NCBI RefSeq assembly: GCF_964275005.1
Contig: NC_092702.1
Coordinates: forward strand, 7,240,330 to 7,304,329
Direction of reading: 5' to 3'
Length of the DNA: 64,000 bases
From: Diadema setosum
Lineage: Eukaryota > Echinodermata > Echinoidea > Diadematoida > Diadematidae
The translations under genes were made by a program, and so were the position numbers. Below the pieces are notes generated by a model. That model was not told the DNA's origin. It saw nothing but the letters and a program-made list of their open reading frames with translations, and did not search any database. Shown here piece after piece: positions 11,666 through 24,000 of this stretch (its first letter is position 1; the number at the start of each line of letters is the position of its first letter).

Positions 11666-11719
<54 letters not shown>
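11604..11719. repeat. AT dinucleotide tract with ACATAT interruptions, right
   Basis: TA repeat of about 115 bp with several ACATAT variants near its left side. It closes the composite region. Confidence 0.9.
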
Positions 11720-11720
<1 letters not shown>

Positions 11721-12797
11721 CAGTAATGTTTAGATGACATAAAGACTTAGTCGTTGCAACTATAAGTTAGAATGCATCGTTCATAGGCCTATAGCATACA
11801 AGTATCTTAATAAAGCAGGGACCCATGCATGGCACAGTATGTCGTACACAGAGAAAATCCGTACATACAATTAAGATCAAACACTATTATCAGCAGAAGT
11901 TATCCATTAGCTGTATGCTTAATGACCGGACGGGGTTGCTCCTGGCACCTCAGCAAATAGGACACAGAGATAGAACTTAATGAGAGACAAAACTTTAATA
12001 TCCTCACCCCTTATCGCGTAAGGTTTGTTTAGGGTGTGCACCCGATCAAAATCACAACACCTTAAATACTTCTTTTGCAAGCCCTCTCTGCGATGGACCA
12101 TTGGTTCTAATTACCGTACGAATCGAACACGGTGTAATAAAACTACCAAACCGACATTAACAGCAAGCCTCGTACAACATCTGCTTGTTTCAGAGGAGGA
12201 GGAGCAGTTTAAGGTCGACACGTGTCGCTTTGTTTGTAAGTACGATTTTCTTGAAAAATTATTGGTCGTGTATAAGGCCTATATGATTTTTTTTTTCATC
12301 ATTCTTATGTAATTGTTTCGAATGATTATAGTGGTGAATGTGTGGAAACCAGAAAGTCAGAGTTCTCGTCGATTTAACGTGTGAGAGTTGTGTCTATACT
12401 TGTATACCGCGGTGCAGAAGAAAGGTGAAAGAACATCACTGACGAACTAAAGGATATAGCACTTGCTATATTATTCCACCAAACCACACTTCATCGGTGG
12501 ATGAATAAAGCTAAAAATGCACTAGGCTGGGAGTGCAGTCTCATGCATTTTACATGTATGTGTTATAGCCATCAGTGCAGCCAGGAGCTCACCTTCGTAT
12601 TATCATGATTATCCATTTTCTGTAAAGATAAATTATATAGTACTGCCTTATAAGGCTTATATCGGCGTACAACCGATATTAACACCAGTACAGTGGCAAT
12701 ACAGGTTTGGGGAACAGCATGATGATACAGAATCGAATTGTAAAGATAATGTGATTTGTATATCATAGACATTCATGCAGTCAACACAATTGAAGAC
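11720..12797. other. No gene seen
   Basis: Plain non-coding sequence. I see no exon-like frame, repeat structure or RNA gene. Confidence 0.45.
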
Positions 12798-13293
12798 CTG
12801 AATATAAGAACGACCAAAGTCAAATTTTTGGCCAAATTCAGTTTGCATTGGAAAATTGTAGCTTATGCATGGACTCATCTTGTGTATAAATGATAAATCC
12901 TAATTACCCCCGCAAGTGCCTGAAATGAATGAGTTAAATCTTATATCAATGTAAGAATGAAGGACTTGGGTCATTCTTACATTCATAATTATTATAGCGC
13001 CCTCTCTCATCCTTCTCTCATCTCTATAGCAGAATATCATGTATATGAGTCAAAGAACGACCCAAGTCCATATGATTCAAAGAACGACCCAAGTCCATCA
13101 CACATAATGGCCTCTCCACAATTAATGTAAATGTTAATTGTCATAATAATATATGTTCTAATTTGTATATACAATGTTGCCTTCCCATCACAGTTAAATA
13201 GAATATCATTGGACAAATAAAAAAAGATATGAAGTTTTTTTTTCAGTTTACTCGAGATGGTCTTCCATGGACTTGGGTCGTTCTTATATTCAG
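12798..13293. mobile_element. Inverted-repeat element (MITE-like) with internal copies of its end motif
   Basis: CTGAATATAAGAACGACCAA at 12798 and the reverse complement of 13270-13293 match at 23 of 24 bases. The core GAACGACCCAAGTCC recurs inside at 13049-13070 and 13076-13097 in direct order, and in reverse as GGACTTGGGTCATTC at 12962. A perfect 13-bp hairpin (12948-12960 with 12971-12983) surrounds that reverse copy. The element has no coding capacity. Confidence 0.65.
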
Positions 13294-13449
13294 ATACTCA
13301 ATTACCAGTCATGATGATTGTCTCTATCTTTTGGTATCATGTTTAAAAAATCATTATCTAAATTCACGTAGGCCTATGGAATTTAGTTGGCACCTACTCC
13401 ATACCTTTGGATGCAATTTCTTTTTGTACTGCACGTCACAGAAGACGTT

Positions 13450-13492
13450 CTATAATGATTACAATGATAAGTTATCATTGTAATCATTATAG
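13450..13492. repeat. Perfect 21-bp palindrome, 1-bp spacer
   Basis: CTATAATGATTACAATGATA (plus A) at 13450-13470 is followed by one G and then its exact reverse complement at 13472-13492. It would form a stable hairpin in RNA or cruciform in DNA. Confidence 0.8.
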
Positions 13493-13649
13493 TTTCAGTT
13501 TCATAATTTCATAGGAGAATAATATCAGAATTTTACCTTATATCATAATCTATTATTATTGTATGATTATTATAAAACCCTGTTTCATTCATTCATTCAT
13601 GTTTTATTTTCATTTCCAAGCAAAACATGGAAACGTCAAAATGATGGTA

Positions 13650-14610
13650 CATCCTTGTAACGGGTCTAGGACTTGTCCCCCGGAGGACAACTCCCCCGGG
13701 GACTACTCCCACCTGACAACTCCCCCGGAGGACGTCTCCCCCGGAGGACTACTCCCCCGGGGGATGTCTCCCCCGGGGGACAACTCCCCCGGTGGACAAG
13801 TGCCCTGGGGGACAACTCCCCCGGAGGACAACTCCCCCGGGGGACAACTCCCCCGGGGGACAAGTCCCCCCGAGGACAACTCCCCCGGAGGACAACTCCC
13901 CCGGGGGACAACTCCCCCAGAGGACAACTCCCCCGGGGGGCGTGTTTTTTTTAGACGGCACAGATTGGGGAAACTAAAAATCTATCGGGGACCCTATCCC
14001 TAAACCTAACCCTAATCCTAATCCTAACCCTAACCATCAAACCCTACCCCTAACCCTAACCCTAATCCTAACCCCAACCCTAACCCTAACCCTAACCCTA
14101 ACCATAACCAAAAACCCTAACCCAACATTTTTCCCATAGGTTTAACACGCGCCATACCCCAATCTGTGCCGTCTTTAAAAAAAACGCGGGCCACAACTCC
14201 CCCGGGGACAACTCCCCCGGGGGACAACTCCCCCGAGGACAAGTCCCCCGGGGGACAACTCCCCCGAGGACAACTCCCCCGGGGGACAACTCCCCCGAGG
14301 ACAAGTCCCCCGGGGGACAACTCCCCCGAGGACAAGTCCCCCGGGGGACAACTCCCCCGAGGACAAGTCCCCCGGGGGACAACTCCCCCGGGGGGACAAC
14401 TCCCCCGGGTACAACTCCCCCGGAGGACAACTGTCCCGGGGGACAACTCCCCCGAGGACAAGTCCCCCGGGGGACAACTCCCCCGGGGGGACAACTCCCC
14501 GGGGACAACTCCCCCGGAGGACAACTCCCCCGGGGGACAACTCCCCCGGAGGATAACTCCCACCTGACAACTGTAAAAAAAAAAAAAAAAAAAACGCCCC
14601 GGGGACTTCT
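13650..14610. repeat. 18-bp GC-rich minisatellite element enclosing a telomere-like patch
   Basis: Two blocks of an 18-bp unit close to GGACAACTCCCCCGGGGG lie at 13663-13940 and 14190-14570. They are joined by a CCCTAA-like patch and by short inverted flanks (GACGGCACAGATTGGGG at about 13954 and its complement at about 14157). Because 18 is a multiple of three and the unit has no stop, frames stay open in most directions. The Pro/Gly/Ser-rich ORFs here are not genes. A related block lies at 28.3-29.0 kb. Confidence 0.85.
13996..14125. repeat. Interstitial telomere-like CCCTAA patch
   Basis: About 130 bp of CCCTAA with variants (CCTAAT, CCCCAA, CCATAA). It is degenerate and enclosed by the minisatellite, so it is part of that element and not a chromosome end. 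Confidence 0.85.
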
Positions 14611-14714
14611 CCTGGGGGACACTCCCATACTGAGCAGAGATGGGTTTTTTTTTTCCTAGAAATGAAGACTAAATTCATCTGTGTAAAAAACAGTTTTCTT
14701 TTTAATAGAATTTA

Positions 14715-15293
14715 AATTGAAGGACAAGTCCACCTTTACATGCATGTGGATTGAGTGGATGCAGCAATACGATATTATTCGAACACATCAGTGAAAGTTT
14801 GGGGAAAATCAGACTAACCGTTCAAAAGTTATTAATTTTTAAAGTATCTGCATAGTCACTGCTGGATGAGAAGACTACTAAAGTGCATGATGTCATATGC
14901 GTATAACTGTATAAAGAAAATAAAAAGAGAATTTCACAAAACTTTACTTTTTTTAATAAAGTGCACATTTCTTCGACTTGTTACTGACGTATGTTAAGGG
15001 TAATATTATTCCCCTGCCTTCTGAAAGAGAGAAGTCAAGCGTTCTTTTGCTATGCGAGAAATGTGAAAAAATGTTGAATGTTCTTTATTCTTTCTTTATA
15101 TCGTTGTACTCATGTGACATCACAAGCTATAGTAGTCTCAGTTCTCATCCAGCCTTGAGTGGGCAGAAACTTCAAAAAGTCACAACTTTTGAACGGATTG
15201 TCCGATTTTCCTCAAACTATCACTGATGTGATCTACTAATATTGCTGCATTCAGTCTACCCACATGTCTATGAAGGTGTACTTGTCCTTTAAA
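14715..15293. mobile_element. MITE with about 115-bp imperfect terminal inverted repeats
   Basis: The left end (AAGGACAAGTCCACC...) and the reverse complement of the right end (AAAGGACAAGTACACC...) stay alignable for over 100 bp, sharing words such as GGATGCAGCAATA/GAATGCAGCAATA, CACATCAGTGA and CCGTTCAAAAGTT. The flanks are TTAA-like. A related interior fragment (TATGTTAAGGGTAATATT) lies in the NSE4 gene at about 55.49 kb. There is no transposase. Confidence 0.75.
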
Positions 15294-15884
15294 GTTGGCG
15301 TTACCTAAGACACGTCCATCTTTATAACAAATTTTTTGAAATCTCAGCACAAAGGTTTTACCATTGTACACGCCAAATGTAATGTCGAAAAAAGTAGAAA
15401 CGCAGGTCCATTTTATCACTGAAAGTTGGTCAAGAGATGAACACATTGACGGAAACACGCTTTTGAGGGGAGAGTTCATTCCTTAGCATGTACCTGTTAT
15501 ATTCTTCATTATTTTATGATATTTTAAGAAGTCCATTCTTTGATGATTTTCTTTTCCTTTTTGCAATTTATGATTATGATAGTAATATGTTAAATGAAAG
15601 AAAGATGTTATTCAGAGGGGTAAAGGCTCAGGTTTTTTAGTTTTTTCAGTTTGTCTCCATTTACAAAGGAATACTAGTATGTTGTTAGAAATACCTTTTC
15701 AATGGGGTTATGATTTTTATCTAAGATTCTTATGATAGTTACTATCCTGTATGTCTCTGTCAGTAATTTTATTGTGCAATTTTCGTTTATGTTGACTGTG
15801 AATTTATCTGAACATCATTACAATTCTTAATGTCGGAGAAAAAATTGACAGAAAAAATATGAATATTTTGTTCATGAAAGGACT

Positions 15885-16205
15885 TGAATGTGTAAAAGAT
15901 TGAACTGTGTGACATTGACACTAGTGAAGGCGATGCGGCACTTTTACGCGTACCCTGTATATGTACATGTAGGTACAAACAACCTTTCGTCAAGTGTGCG
16001 GAATATTGATAGACATTCTTCTCAGAAGTTATATAACTCAGTACGTGAAAAATGCCCCAAAACAGAAATCCTTTTGAGTGGGATTCTTGCCAGGTTGGGC
16101 TGTGATTGTTTGCACGATAAATATGTTTTCATCTTCACATCGTTGCACCAAATTGTTCAACTGCTCTTGCATCAACTTGAGTAATTACTTTCTTATAACA
16201 ACAAA
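15885..16205 (+). pseudogene. LINE ORF1-type SGNH-hydrolase-like fragment
   Basis: The translation contains HVGTNNL followed about 30 residues later by EILLSGILARLG. This spacing and wording match the SGNH/esterase-like domain carried by ORF1 of CR1-group LINEs. Before and after, the frame is lost: the similarity seems to continue in another frame near 16110 (INMFSSS...). I take it as a decayed fragment. No reverse transcriptase adjoins it. Confidence 0.4.
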
Positions 16206-18088
16206 TACAAAGGCTGTTCATGAAAAGGAAGCCTTTAGGAAGCGCAAAAGAGGAAACTTTAAAAAAGCACAAACAAACAAAGAAACAAAAAATGGAAACA
16301 AAAATGAGAGTGGTCAATATAAAAGTTATGTTGGAATTCATGTGTGCTGTCTCCATGTTATTTTGTGATGATTGGAAGGACTTGCTTCTTGTGTTTGTAT
16401 ATGAGCATGTTTCATTTTTGGAAAAAAGCGTGTTGTCTGTTTTCATTGCAGAGTGCGGATATCAGTTTGTATGTGGATAAATTCCTGAAGACTTTGAACA
16501 CCTCCACTGCCAACATAGGCTTATCCCTTCATACCATCAAATGTTATTATTCACAAATGAATAAAGTCTGACAAGGATGTGATTTTATTTTGCCCATTTT
16601 AGAGCAGTGTATATGTACAATCACATATTCTTTTTAATTCTTATAATCTCAATAAAATAATCTGCAAGGATTTTTTTTAATCAGCTGTTGAAATTTAGTA
16701 GCGTATTGATAAATACCAACAATACAGTATAACAAAGAATCACAACTATCAAAAAACCAAAAGCTTATCAAAATTCAAGACAAACAATAATGATAACCAG
16801 AATACAGTTCCTGTATACATGTGTAATTTGAAGAAAACTTGTTATATCAAAACATTGAAAAGCACATGCACAAAACATTGAAAAGCACAGCCACGCTGCA
16901 ACTGTATTTTCTCAACTAGTCGTCATACACTCGATTACGGGAGGACAATTTACTCTGGTGTGTGTGCGCGTGATGCGCATGTTTCTACGGAAATATAATA
17001 TAATTCTATGTTGTTTGTTTCCTGCGCAGATGTGTCAATAAATTCCCTGAAGATGCGAACCATTCCCCCACCGACTCTATCACTGCATACCATACAACTC
17101 ATAGCGATTAATTCACAAAAATACAAAGTATGGCAGGGTTTATAACCTGTAGGTTTTATCTTGCCCACTGATAAGTTTTGTGTAGAATCAAATACTCATT
17201 TTAATCACCGGGTGTTAAACAAATTAAAACAACAATTACATGGCAACACAACTGTATCTTGTCAACAACTCGTGATGGACACGATCACACGACCAAGGCC
17301 GAGCTATGTCCTTGTAGTGCAACTGAACAACACAATTTTCAGTATGTACGTGGGACTGATGTAAGTTTTTGTGGACGTGAGTCATATTCTGTATCATTTA
17401 CGACAGTAATATAGAAAAAAAGACAGAGAAAATACAATTATGATACTTGTTACACAAGAAAGTAACAATGAACAGAAGTTGAAGCGATTCTAGCATTTTC
17501 GGAGTGCTTAGAGTTACCCTCGTTCATTCGGCAGAATCGCCATGCCAATGATGTCACAGCGCGGGGTTGTGATTGGCTAACTAAGGTGGTCTGCGACTCC
17601 GCCAAGTTTTGAGCATTTTTGGATGTGTACCTGGAGGCTATTTTGCTGGATCCTGACCCTGTTACAAGAGATTGTTAAAAAATAGTGGTATTTTTGAAAA
17701 GCTAGATAAATTTCGCTTCGGATGATGTATGATTTTAGTGGGCCCAGAAGCAACTGATATTAAAATAATTCAGTATATTCTCAATATTCGATTTTGTCAT
17801 TTTAACCTCACTTTTATCCTCAATTTACTATATATTTCTGGGTGTGGGGACTTTATATTTTTACATGTCTAGTACATTTTGTCCTTTGACATAAAGATGC
17901 AAAAGAAATCGTTGATAAACATAATAGGATTATTCACGGAGATATCGCAGTTTGAAAAGGAGACGTTTTCTTCGGTTCGAGAAATCATGTGAAGGTCGCC
18001 GCGACCGAGCTGAAAATAAAAGAACAAAATAAGCGTATTTTCGGAGGCCTGCCGGTTGACTGCTCAATACTCTTTGACCGCCTGCTGC
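16206..18088. other. No gene seen; 3' flank of the MULE-type gene
   Basis: No convincing exon, repeat or RNA gene. Two CCAAT-like words (TTGGCTAAC near 17573, CCAATGATGTCA near 17543) occur but no promoter can be shown. Confidence 0.4.
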
Positions 18089-21000
18089 CTAATGCAAATT
18101 GTAGGACACTCCCCTCAAGAACTCTAAAATGTCTCGGTTGGCATAACCTTCCACAAGTCGCACCAGCCTGCGGTTGATCTGCTCATATTCTCGTCGTCTG
18201 GCTGGAGCAGGTGCACCAGCTTGCGCCTGAACGATCGTCATCTCTTGGAGACTTTGTTCTTGCTTGACCTTCTCTAGGAATTTCCAAAAGGTTTGGTGAT
18301 CAGCGCCGACTCCAACTTGAAACCTTCTGTGCCATCCCTCCACGTGGTTGTTTGTTCTCGAGCTTCCCTCTAGAGTGGCTTCGTGGACATTCCACATTAG
18401 CTGTGGAAACCTTGGAGGGGCACGCTCATTCCCCCTTATCTGAGGGCGGCCAACATACGTATCCTCAAAGTAGTTGAGTACCGGGCGCAGTTCTGGAGGA
18501 GCTATCTCAGAAAGAGCCCCAAATGCCCTCTCAACATCAGCTAGTGGCACGAATGCAATGGCGGCGATCATCCGAGCTTGTACTCGGAATTCATTGTCTG
18601 CCAAGTAGAGGGGACGCAGGCCCTCTTGTTTGATCTGAATTAGAAAATGAATAAAACAGCAAAGAAAGTCGTAAACCTGAAAGAAAACCGCACAACATTC
18701 ATGCAAGAAGATTATATATCCGGTGGAATAATGGATGCATTTTTAAGGCAAGCCGTGAATATAAAACTGTTTAAGTTTGCATCCCTCTTTAGAATGTTCA
18801 TGGTTTATCAACAAAACGAAAAGCGCCCCAGATTATATACGTTGTATAAAGGAAAGGTAAAACATTTGACGTGCAATGTGTTGATAAAAATCCTATCATT
18901 GAAATCGATTTAGCAATGAAGAAAGGGTCTGTATTATAGACCAATGACTTTATAGACCAAAATATGAGGAAGAAGGGAAGAGAGAAAGAAAATCAGAAAG
19001 AAAGAAAGAGGGGACAGGGGCGAACAAGTTTCCCATGCAAGAAGGCTGTATTGTGCGGGGAGGGGATGGGCAGTTCGGCGTAAGGCAAGTTGAATGCTTA
19101 TAGTTTAAACAGAGGCACCATACAGAACCTGTCAGCCTAATAACGTGTTTTCTCTTGCCTCCTGAATGATAAGAATGCTTAAAGATGTACAAAACACATT
19201 CGCTATCCCACATATAATTAAAAGTGTAATTATAAAAATAAAACACGCTCTTTTCACCGTTTTAAGTGTTCATCCAACATACCCCACTCTTATTGCGAGT
19301 AATGGTATGAAAATAACCATGAAAATATTCTTGACTATATGATGCATACTTTTCCATTAGTTTATTCTGTATAACACCATGCCCGCAGTAAGACAAGGAT
19401 TACTGGAATTATTCTTGTTTGTTTTTGTTTTTTTTACATAGCCAATGAAAAACATTTCCCGAATTTGTAAACTTTGTTCATATTTGAAAGAAACTTTTTT
19501 TAAAAGATTTGTAAAAATTGATAAAACAGCAACACATCTTTATTCACAATAAGAAACAGAACTACAAGCTATAGATGATTTATTAGAATGTTTCCTTCTC
19601 GTCCATGATAATCCATATACTAGTACTAGTATTCTGTAGCGCTCCCCCGCGCACGCATTGTTAACATATCCATGACGATGATTTTGATCAAGATTATCAC
19701 TAGATCTTTGTGATCACCGTTTCAATCAATGTCATATCAACGAAAAACCAACAGGGAATTCGTTGGTTTAATTGGGGTACCTCCACCATGTCAAAAAAAA
19801 AAAAAAAAAAGACTGCTCTATTGCACGAGTGTCGTCTTTGATGTTTCCGTTCTTCAACTCGTCAAATGAAATCGCCGACTCTGGTGTCGATAATATTAGA
19901 ACCTTTGCCTGTCATCAGCCCCACAGCTAACACGCTCTCTATACACTCCGCAAGCAAGTAAGTGTAAACAAAATGAAAAAAAAAAATAATCCGGGGATAA
20001 GCGACGGAGACGAAGTCCGACCCCCACTGACCAATCAGAAACGAGGTAATCAAGTGCTGCCGGTGCGTGCGTGTACGTGTTCAGTGCACAGCGTAATCAT
20101 GAATATTCATGTGATTTGGAAAGTCCGGGGCTAAGAAAAACGAGTGTAAAAAGGTCAGTTTTCTCCTTAGCCCCGGACAAGAGATAGTACGGGACTAATT
20201 GGCCAGTGTAAAAAGCTGAAAAAATTGGTACGGGACTAACGATAGTCTTGGGTCAGAGAAAGTCCGGGATTAAGAAACACAAGTTTAAAAAGGGCTTTAA
20301 TAAACCTTGACCTGGTGCCGCGCTCCCCTATTCTCTGAAGCGAAGCACATCAGAAACCTAGTATTATTGGTCTAACCAAACTTCTGTCTATCGATCTGGA
20401 GAACTAATGTCTATAGAGCTTTACTAAATGAATGAATATTAGTGAAATGAAAACGATCTTCAAATCGACCTTCATATCTTCCCTGCTCATCCCGCCTTTG
20501 GGCTTCAAAAAAAGACGAAATAACCGATTCAATTTCAGAAAGAGAACATATTGGCATCAAGTACCTTATCGTGGATTCTCTGTGAAAGGTGAAAGAGGCA
20601 CCCCTTTACTGCTGTGTCCGGGAATACTCTCTCAAATGCGTTCTTGGCCGCCAGCTCAAAGTCGATGAGGACCGTTCTCGGGTGGAAGTCGCCATGTTCG
20701 AGAAGGACACGGAGAACTCGTGAGTACGTTTCTTCCGTCTTATTCGGCAACAATGCGTACACAAGTGGGACAACGCGCCCCTCATGTACAGCATGGACAG
20801 TCCAAAGCTGGAAGAAGATACTTGGTACCACTTGAAATGTACCATCAGCAAACCAATTAGCTGAATTGTCTAGGAGCTGAAAAAGAAGCCAGAACGATGA
20901 GAAATCAGACTCATGTCAAGAACAAGAAGGCAACAAACTGGAAAATAATGTCAAATCTTACTAGAATAATTATGTTTCTTCAAGGCAGTACAGTACAGGT

Positions 21001-24000
21001 AACTCTTTTTCGGTACTTTAATGGCACAATTTATTTTCCGTCTACCTCAACGCTTATCTTCTTTTGAAGGCTAATAACATACCCAGTGGTGTAGCCAGGA
21101 TTTCGTCTAAAGAGGGGAGGTACATCATGCGAGGGAGCAGACTCAGCAGAGGCAGGATGGGGATGGTGTTATAGGGTGTGGCCCCCTCCAACAGTGAGAG
21201 CTTTTTTAATATTTTTTTTTATTTATTTATTTATTTTTTTTTTTGGGGGGGGTTGTTATCACGCGATTTCATGCATACTTTTGGCATTTGTAATTAAATG
21301 ATTTTTTTTTTTTCAGGCTCCAAACTTGGGGGAGGGCTAGTGCCGTCATTACCTTATTAATTTAACGGATTCTCTCTCTTTATCTTTTCGGAGGCTCCTT
21401 TTTTGCTCAGAAAAGAATTTTTGGCCGTCTGCGACTGTCGTGATTTGGCCTTGAAATTTTTGCCTGTCGGACCAGATTTTATTTCCCATGGGTTACAACT
21501 CAATTTGAAAGTTCCTTGGTATGCTCATGCTCCAAGCTTCTGAAGCAAATCATTTTAAATACTTTGAGAATGTTCCAACTTTGAGAACTTAACAAAACAA
21601 TAATATTGCATTCCTATTTGCCAATTTCGATAATGGAGACGGATACGCATAAAACAATGACCTTTATTTTAGTGCACAATATGCTCAGACCAGCAAAGAA
21701 ATGTGATTCAGAGACTCAATAACGTAATGAACTACTAAAGATTATAATTTTTTTATATTATTTCTTAGTATTTTGTGAAATATAGTGTGGGAAATGGAAT
21801 TCGTAAATGGAAGGATGAGTGTACCCGTAAGTTTCTGTCCGTGGCGAAGATGATGAATCTGTGAGGGTCTTCTCTTCCGGAGTCATGCAAGAGGAATCGT
21901 TCTCCTGCAAGGGAAAGAGCTTCACCATTCGGAATCTCCAATTCCTCCACAGTTCGTGGTACCGGCAGAGCATTTGGATGGTTCTGCCTGTGACGCCGGA
22001 TGTTTCGGCGCATGTCATCAAGCCGTGGAAGGGCAGCCCGTCCTTCCTCGGTACTCAGAGGGATGGTCTGCAACAGAATCTGTTGCGGCCCTTCCTCTGT
22101 GTCCAGTGCCCTCCTCTTTACAGCCGCTGACACCTGTACAGCGTTCACTCTGCCGTAGTTTGGAGGATGAGGATGTTCGGGCTCACGCCCATGGTGGTTG
22201 TCTCCCAAAATCTGTTATGAAGAAATTTAAACCCATGTCACATTCAAGGAAACGAAAATAGAAAAAAAGGAAATAACTTTGTACTTGTTTCTCTTTGACA
22301 GCAGTTGCATTGCAGAGTAATCGTGTAGACAACTAGGATAAAGGTTTTTTTAATCAGAAATATTTTTTCTATAATTTATATGCTGAAAAAAAAAAAGATG
22401 AATTGCATTAAAACGTCAAGCCTAAACATTTACTACGGTATACTGGACCTGTATTGTCGTAGGATTCGAATGTGAATAATCTTTCTTTTTTTCTACAATT
22501 CAATAATAAAAAAAAGTAAGAAAAGTATATCTTCTCAGTTCATACTGATGTTCTGTGTGAAAGCAGTGGTTTTGAATTTAGTGTTGAATATTGTATGTAT
22601 TCTGACTATGACATTTTTTTTTTTATTTCAGATTTGTTTCTTTACACTATTAAATGTGCATTAGATCACTGAATTTCACTCCCACACAAAACAAGCCTGA
22701 AAGTGCAGACAGCACTAACAAAGCATTCCCATTGTCACTGGATATATTACTTTCCCTACTTTTCTATTGAGTTTTTGAGCTTTATTTTTTTTTATTTTAT
22801 TTTTTTTTTTTTTTAGATATGCTACCTGAAGGGCTCAGTAGAGTGCTGAATTTCAATTCTAAAAATGCAGAAGTTCCCTCATTTAGGGGGAGGGTATCCC
22901 CTCCAGGGGAGCGTACCCCCTCCAGGGGAGCGTCGATGGGGGGGGGGGGGGAAATCATATCATTTTGCCCCGCCCCCCCCCCCCCCCGGTAATTTCCAGG
23001 ATGTGGATTTTTATATTATTCGAAACTGGCTCAGCAAAAGCTCCCTCATATGCAGGGGTGCGGAGCAGTTGCCTCCTTCCCGCCCTCCCAATGATTTTTC
23101 GGAGTGTCGGAGATTTTCTTGCTTTTTTGATGGAATACTATCCAAATATTTTACTGAAACTGTGCAAGGAATTGTTGTAGTTCAATTCTGAAAACGGGTT
23201 TAATAGGTTTATATCTCCTCCCACCTTCTCCCCCTCTGTTCCGTTCTCATAAGATTGACATTTTTCAGGATAATTCTTTCATCAAAAGATCTGTCATTTA
23301 AGTTAAAAAAAAATGCAAAAGTTCCCTCGTGTGGGAATATCATATACTTCTTTCATTTAAGCCTAACCAATTCCCCGCCTAGTTCCCCTCCATAGACGTA
23401 TATACCGGTAGTATTACACTTCGTGGATTAATAATTTCCCCAATTCCACCAAAATGTGTTTGTGAGATAATGTCAATTGGACTCTAAATGTTGCACAGCT
23501 TCATAGTACTAAAAAGCGTCAATCCTGGAATACAAATGTTGGGTGGGAGCTATGCAAACACATTACTTTACCCCCACCCTCCCGATCCCCCCCCCCCCCC
23601 AAAAAAAAAAAAAAAATAAATAAATAAAAAAATCCCCACGATGCAGAAAATTTGCATGTTTTTTTTTTTTTTTTTCATAGGAACTCTCCAGATATTTCAC
23701 CAAAAGAGCACAACATCGTTTAATTTCAATTCTGAAAATGGAAAATGCCCGTGGTTGTGATAGGGATGCCTCCCCCGTTATAGGCCAACTTCCATACAAT
23801 ATGTAGACTTTTGAGATTGAAACTTTCCTAATATTTCATCAAACAGTGCGCACTACATCTGTCACTTTATTTCAAACAAAATTTAATCTAAAAGTTCCAT
23901 CATATAGGAGGGGTATATCTTATCTTTTCAATTTCTTTGTTTGACAGTTTTTCAAATATTGAAACATTGATTATGGCTACATTACATTACATGTAAATCA

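Noticed and set aside
13996-14125. Chromosome end
   Set aside because: The CCCTAA units are degenerate, limited to about 130 bp and followed by 50 kb of ordinary sequence.
13663-14570. CRISPR-like array
   Set aside because: Units are contiguous with no unique spacers, and the genome is clearly eukaryotic.
13673-14628. Long Pro/Gly/Ser-rich ORFs on both strands
   Set aside because: They come from an 18-bp stop-free repeat that is open in nearly all frames, with no preferred frame, start context or splice sites.
17540-17580. Promoter with CCAAT boxes
   Set aside because: Only short generic words; no exon or initiator could be linked to them.
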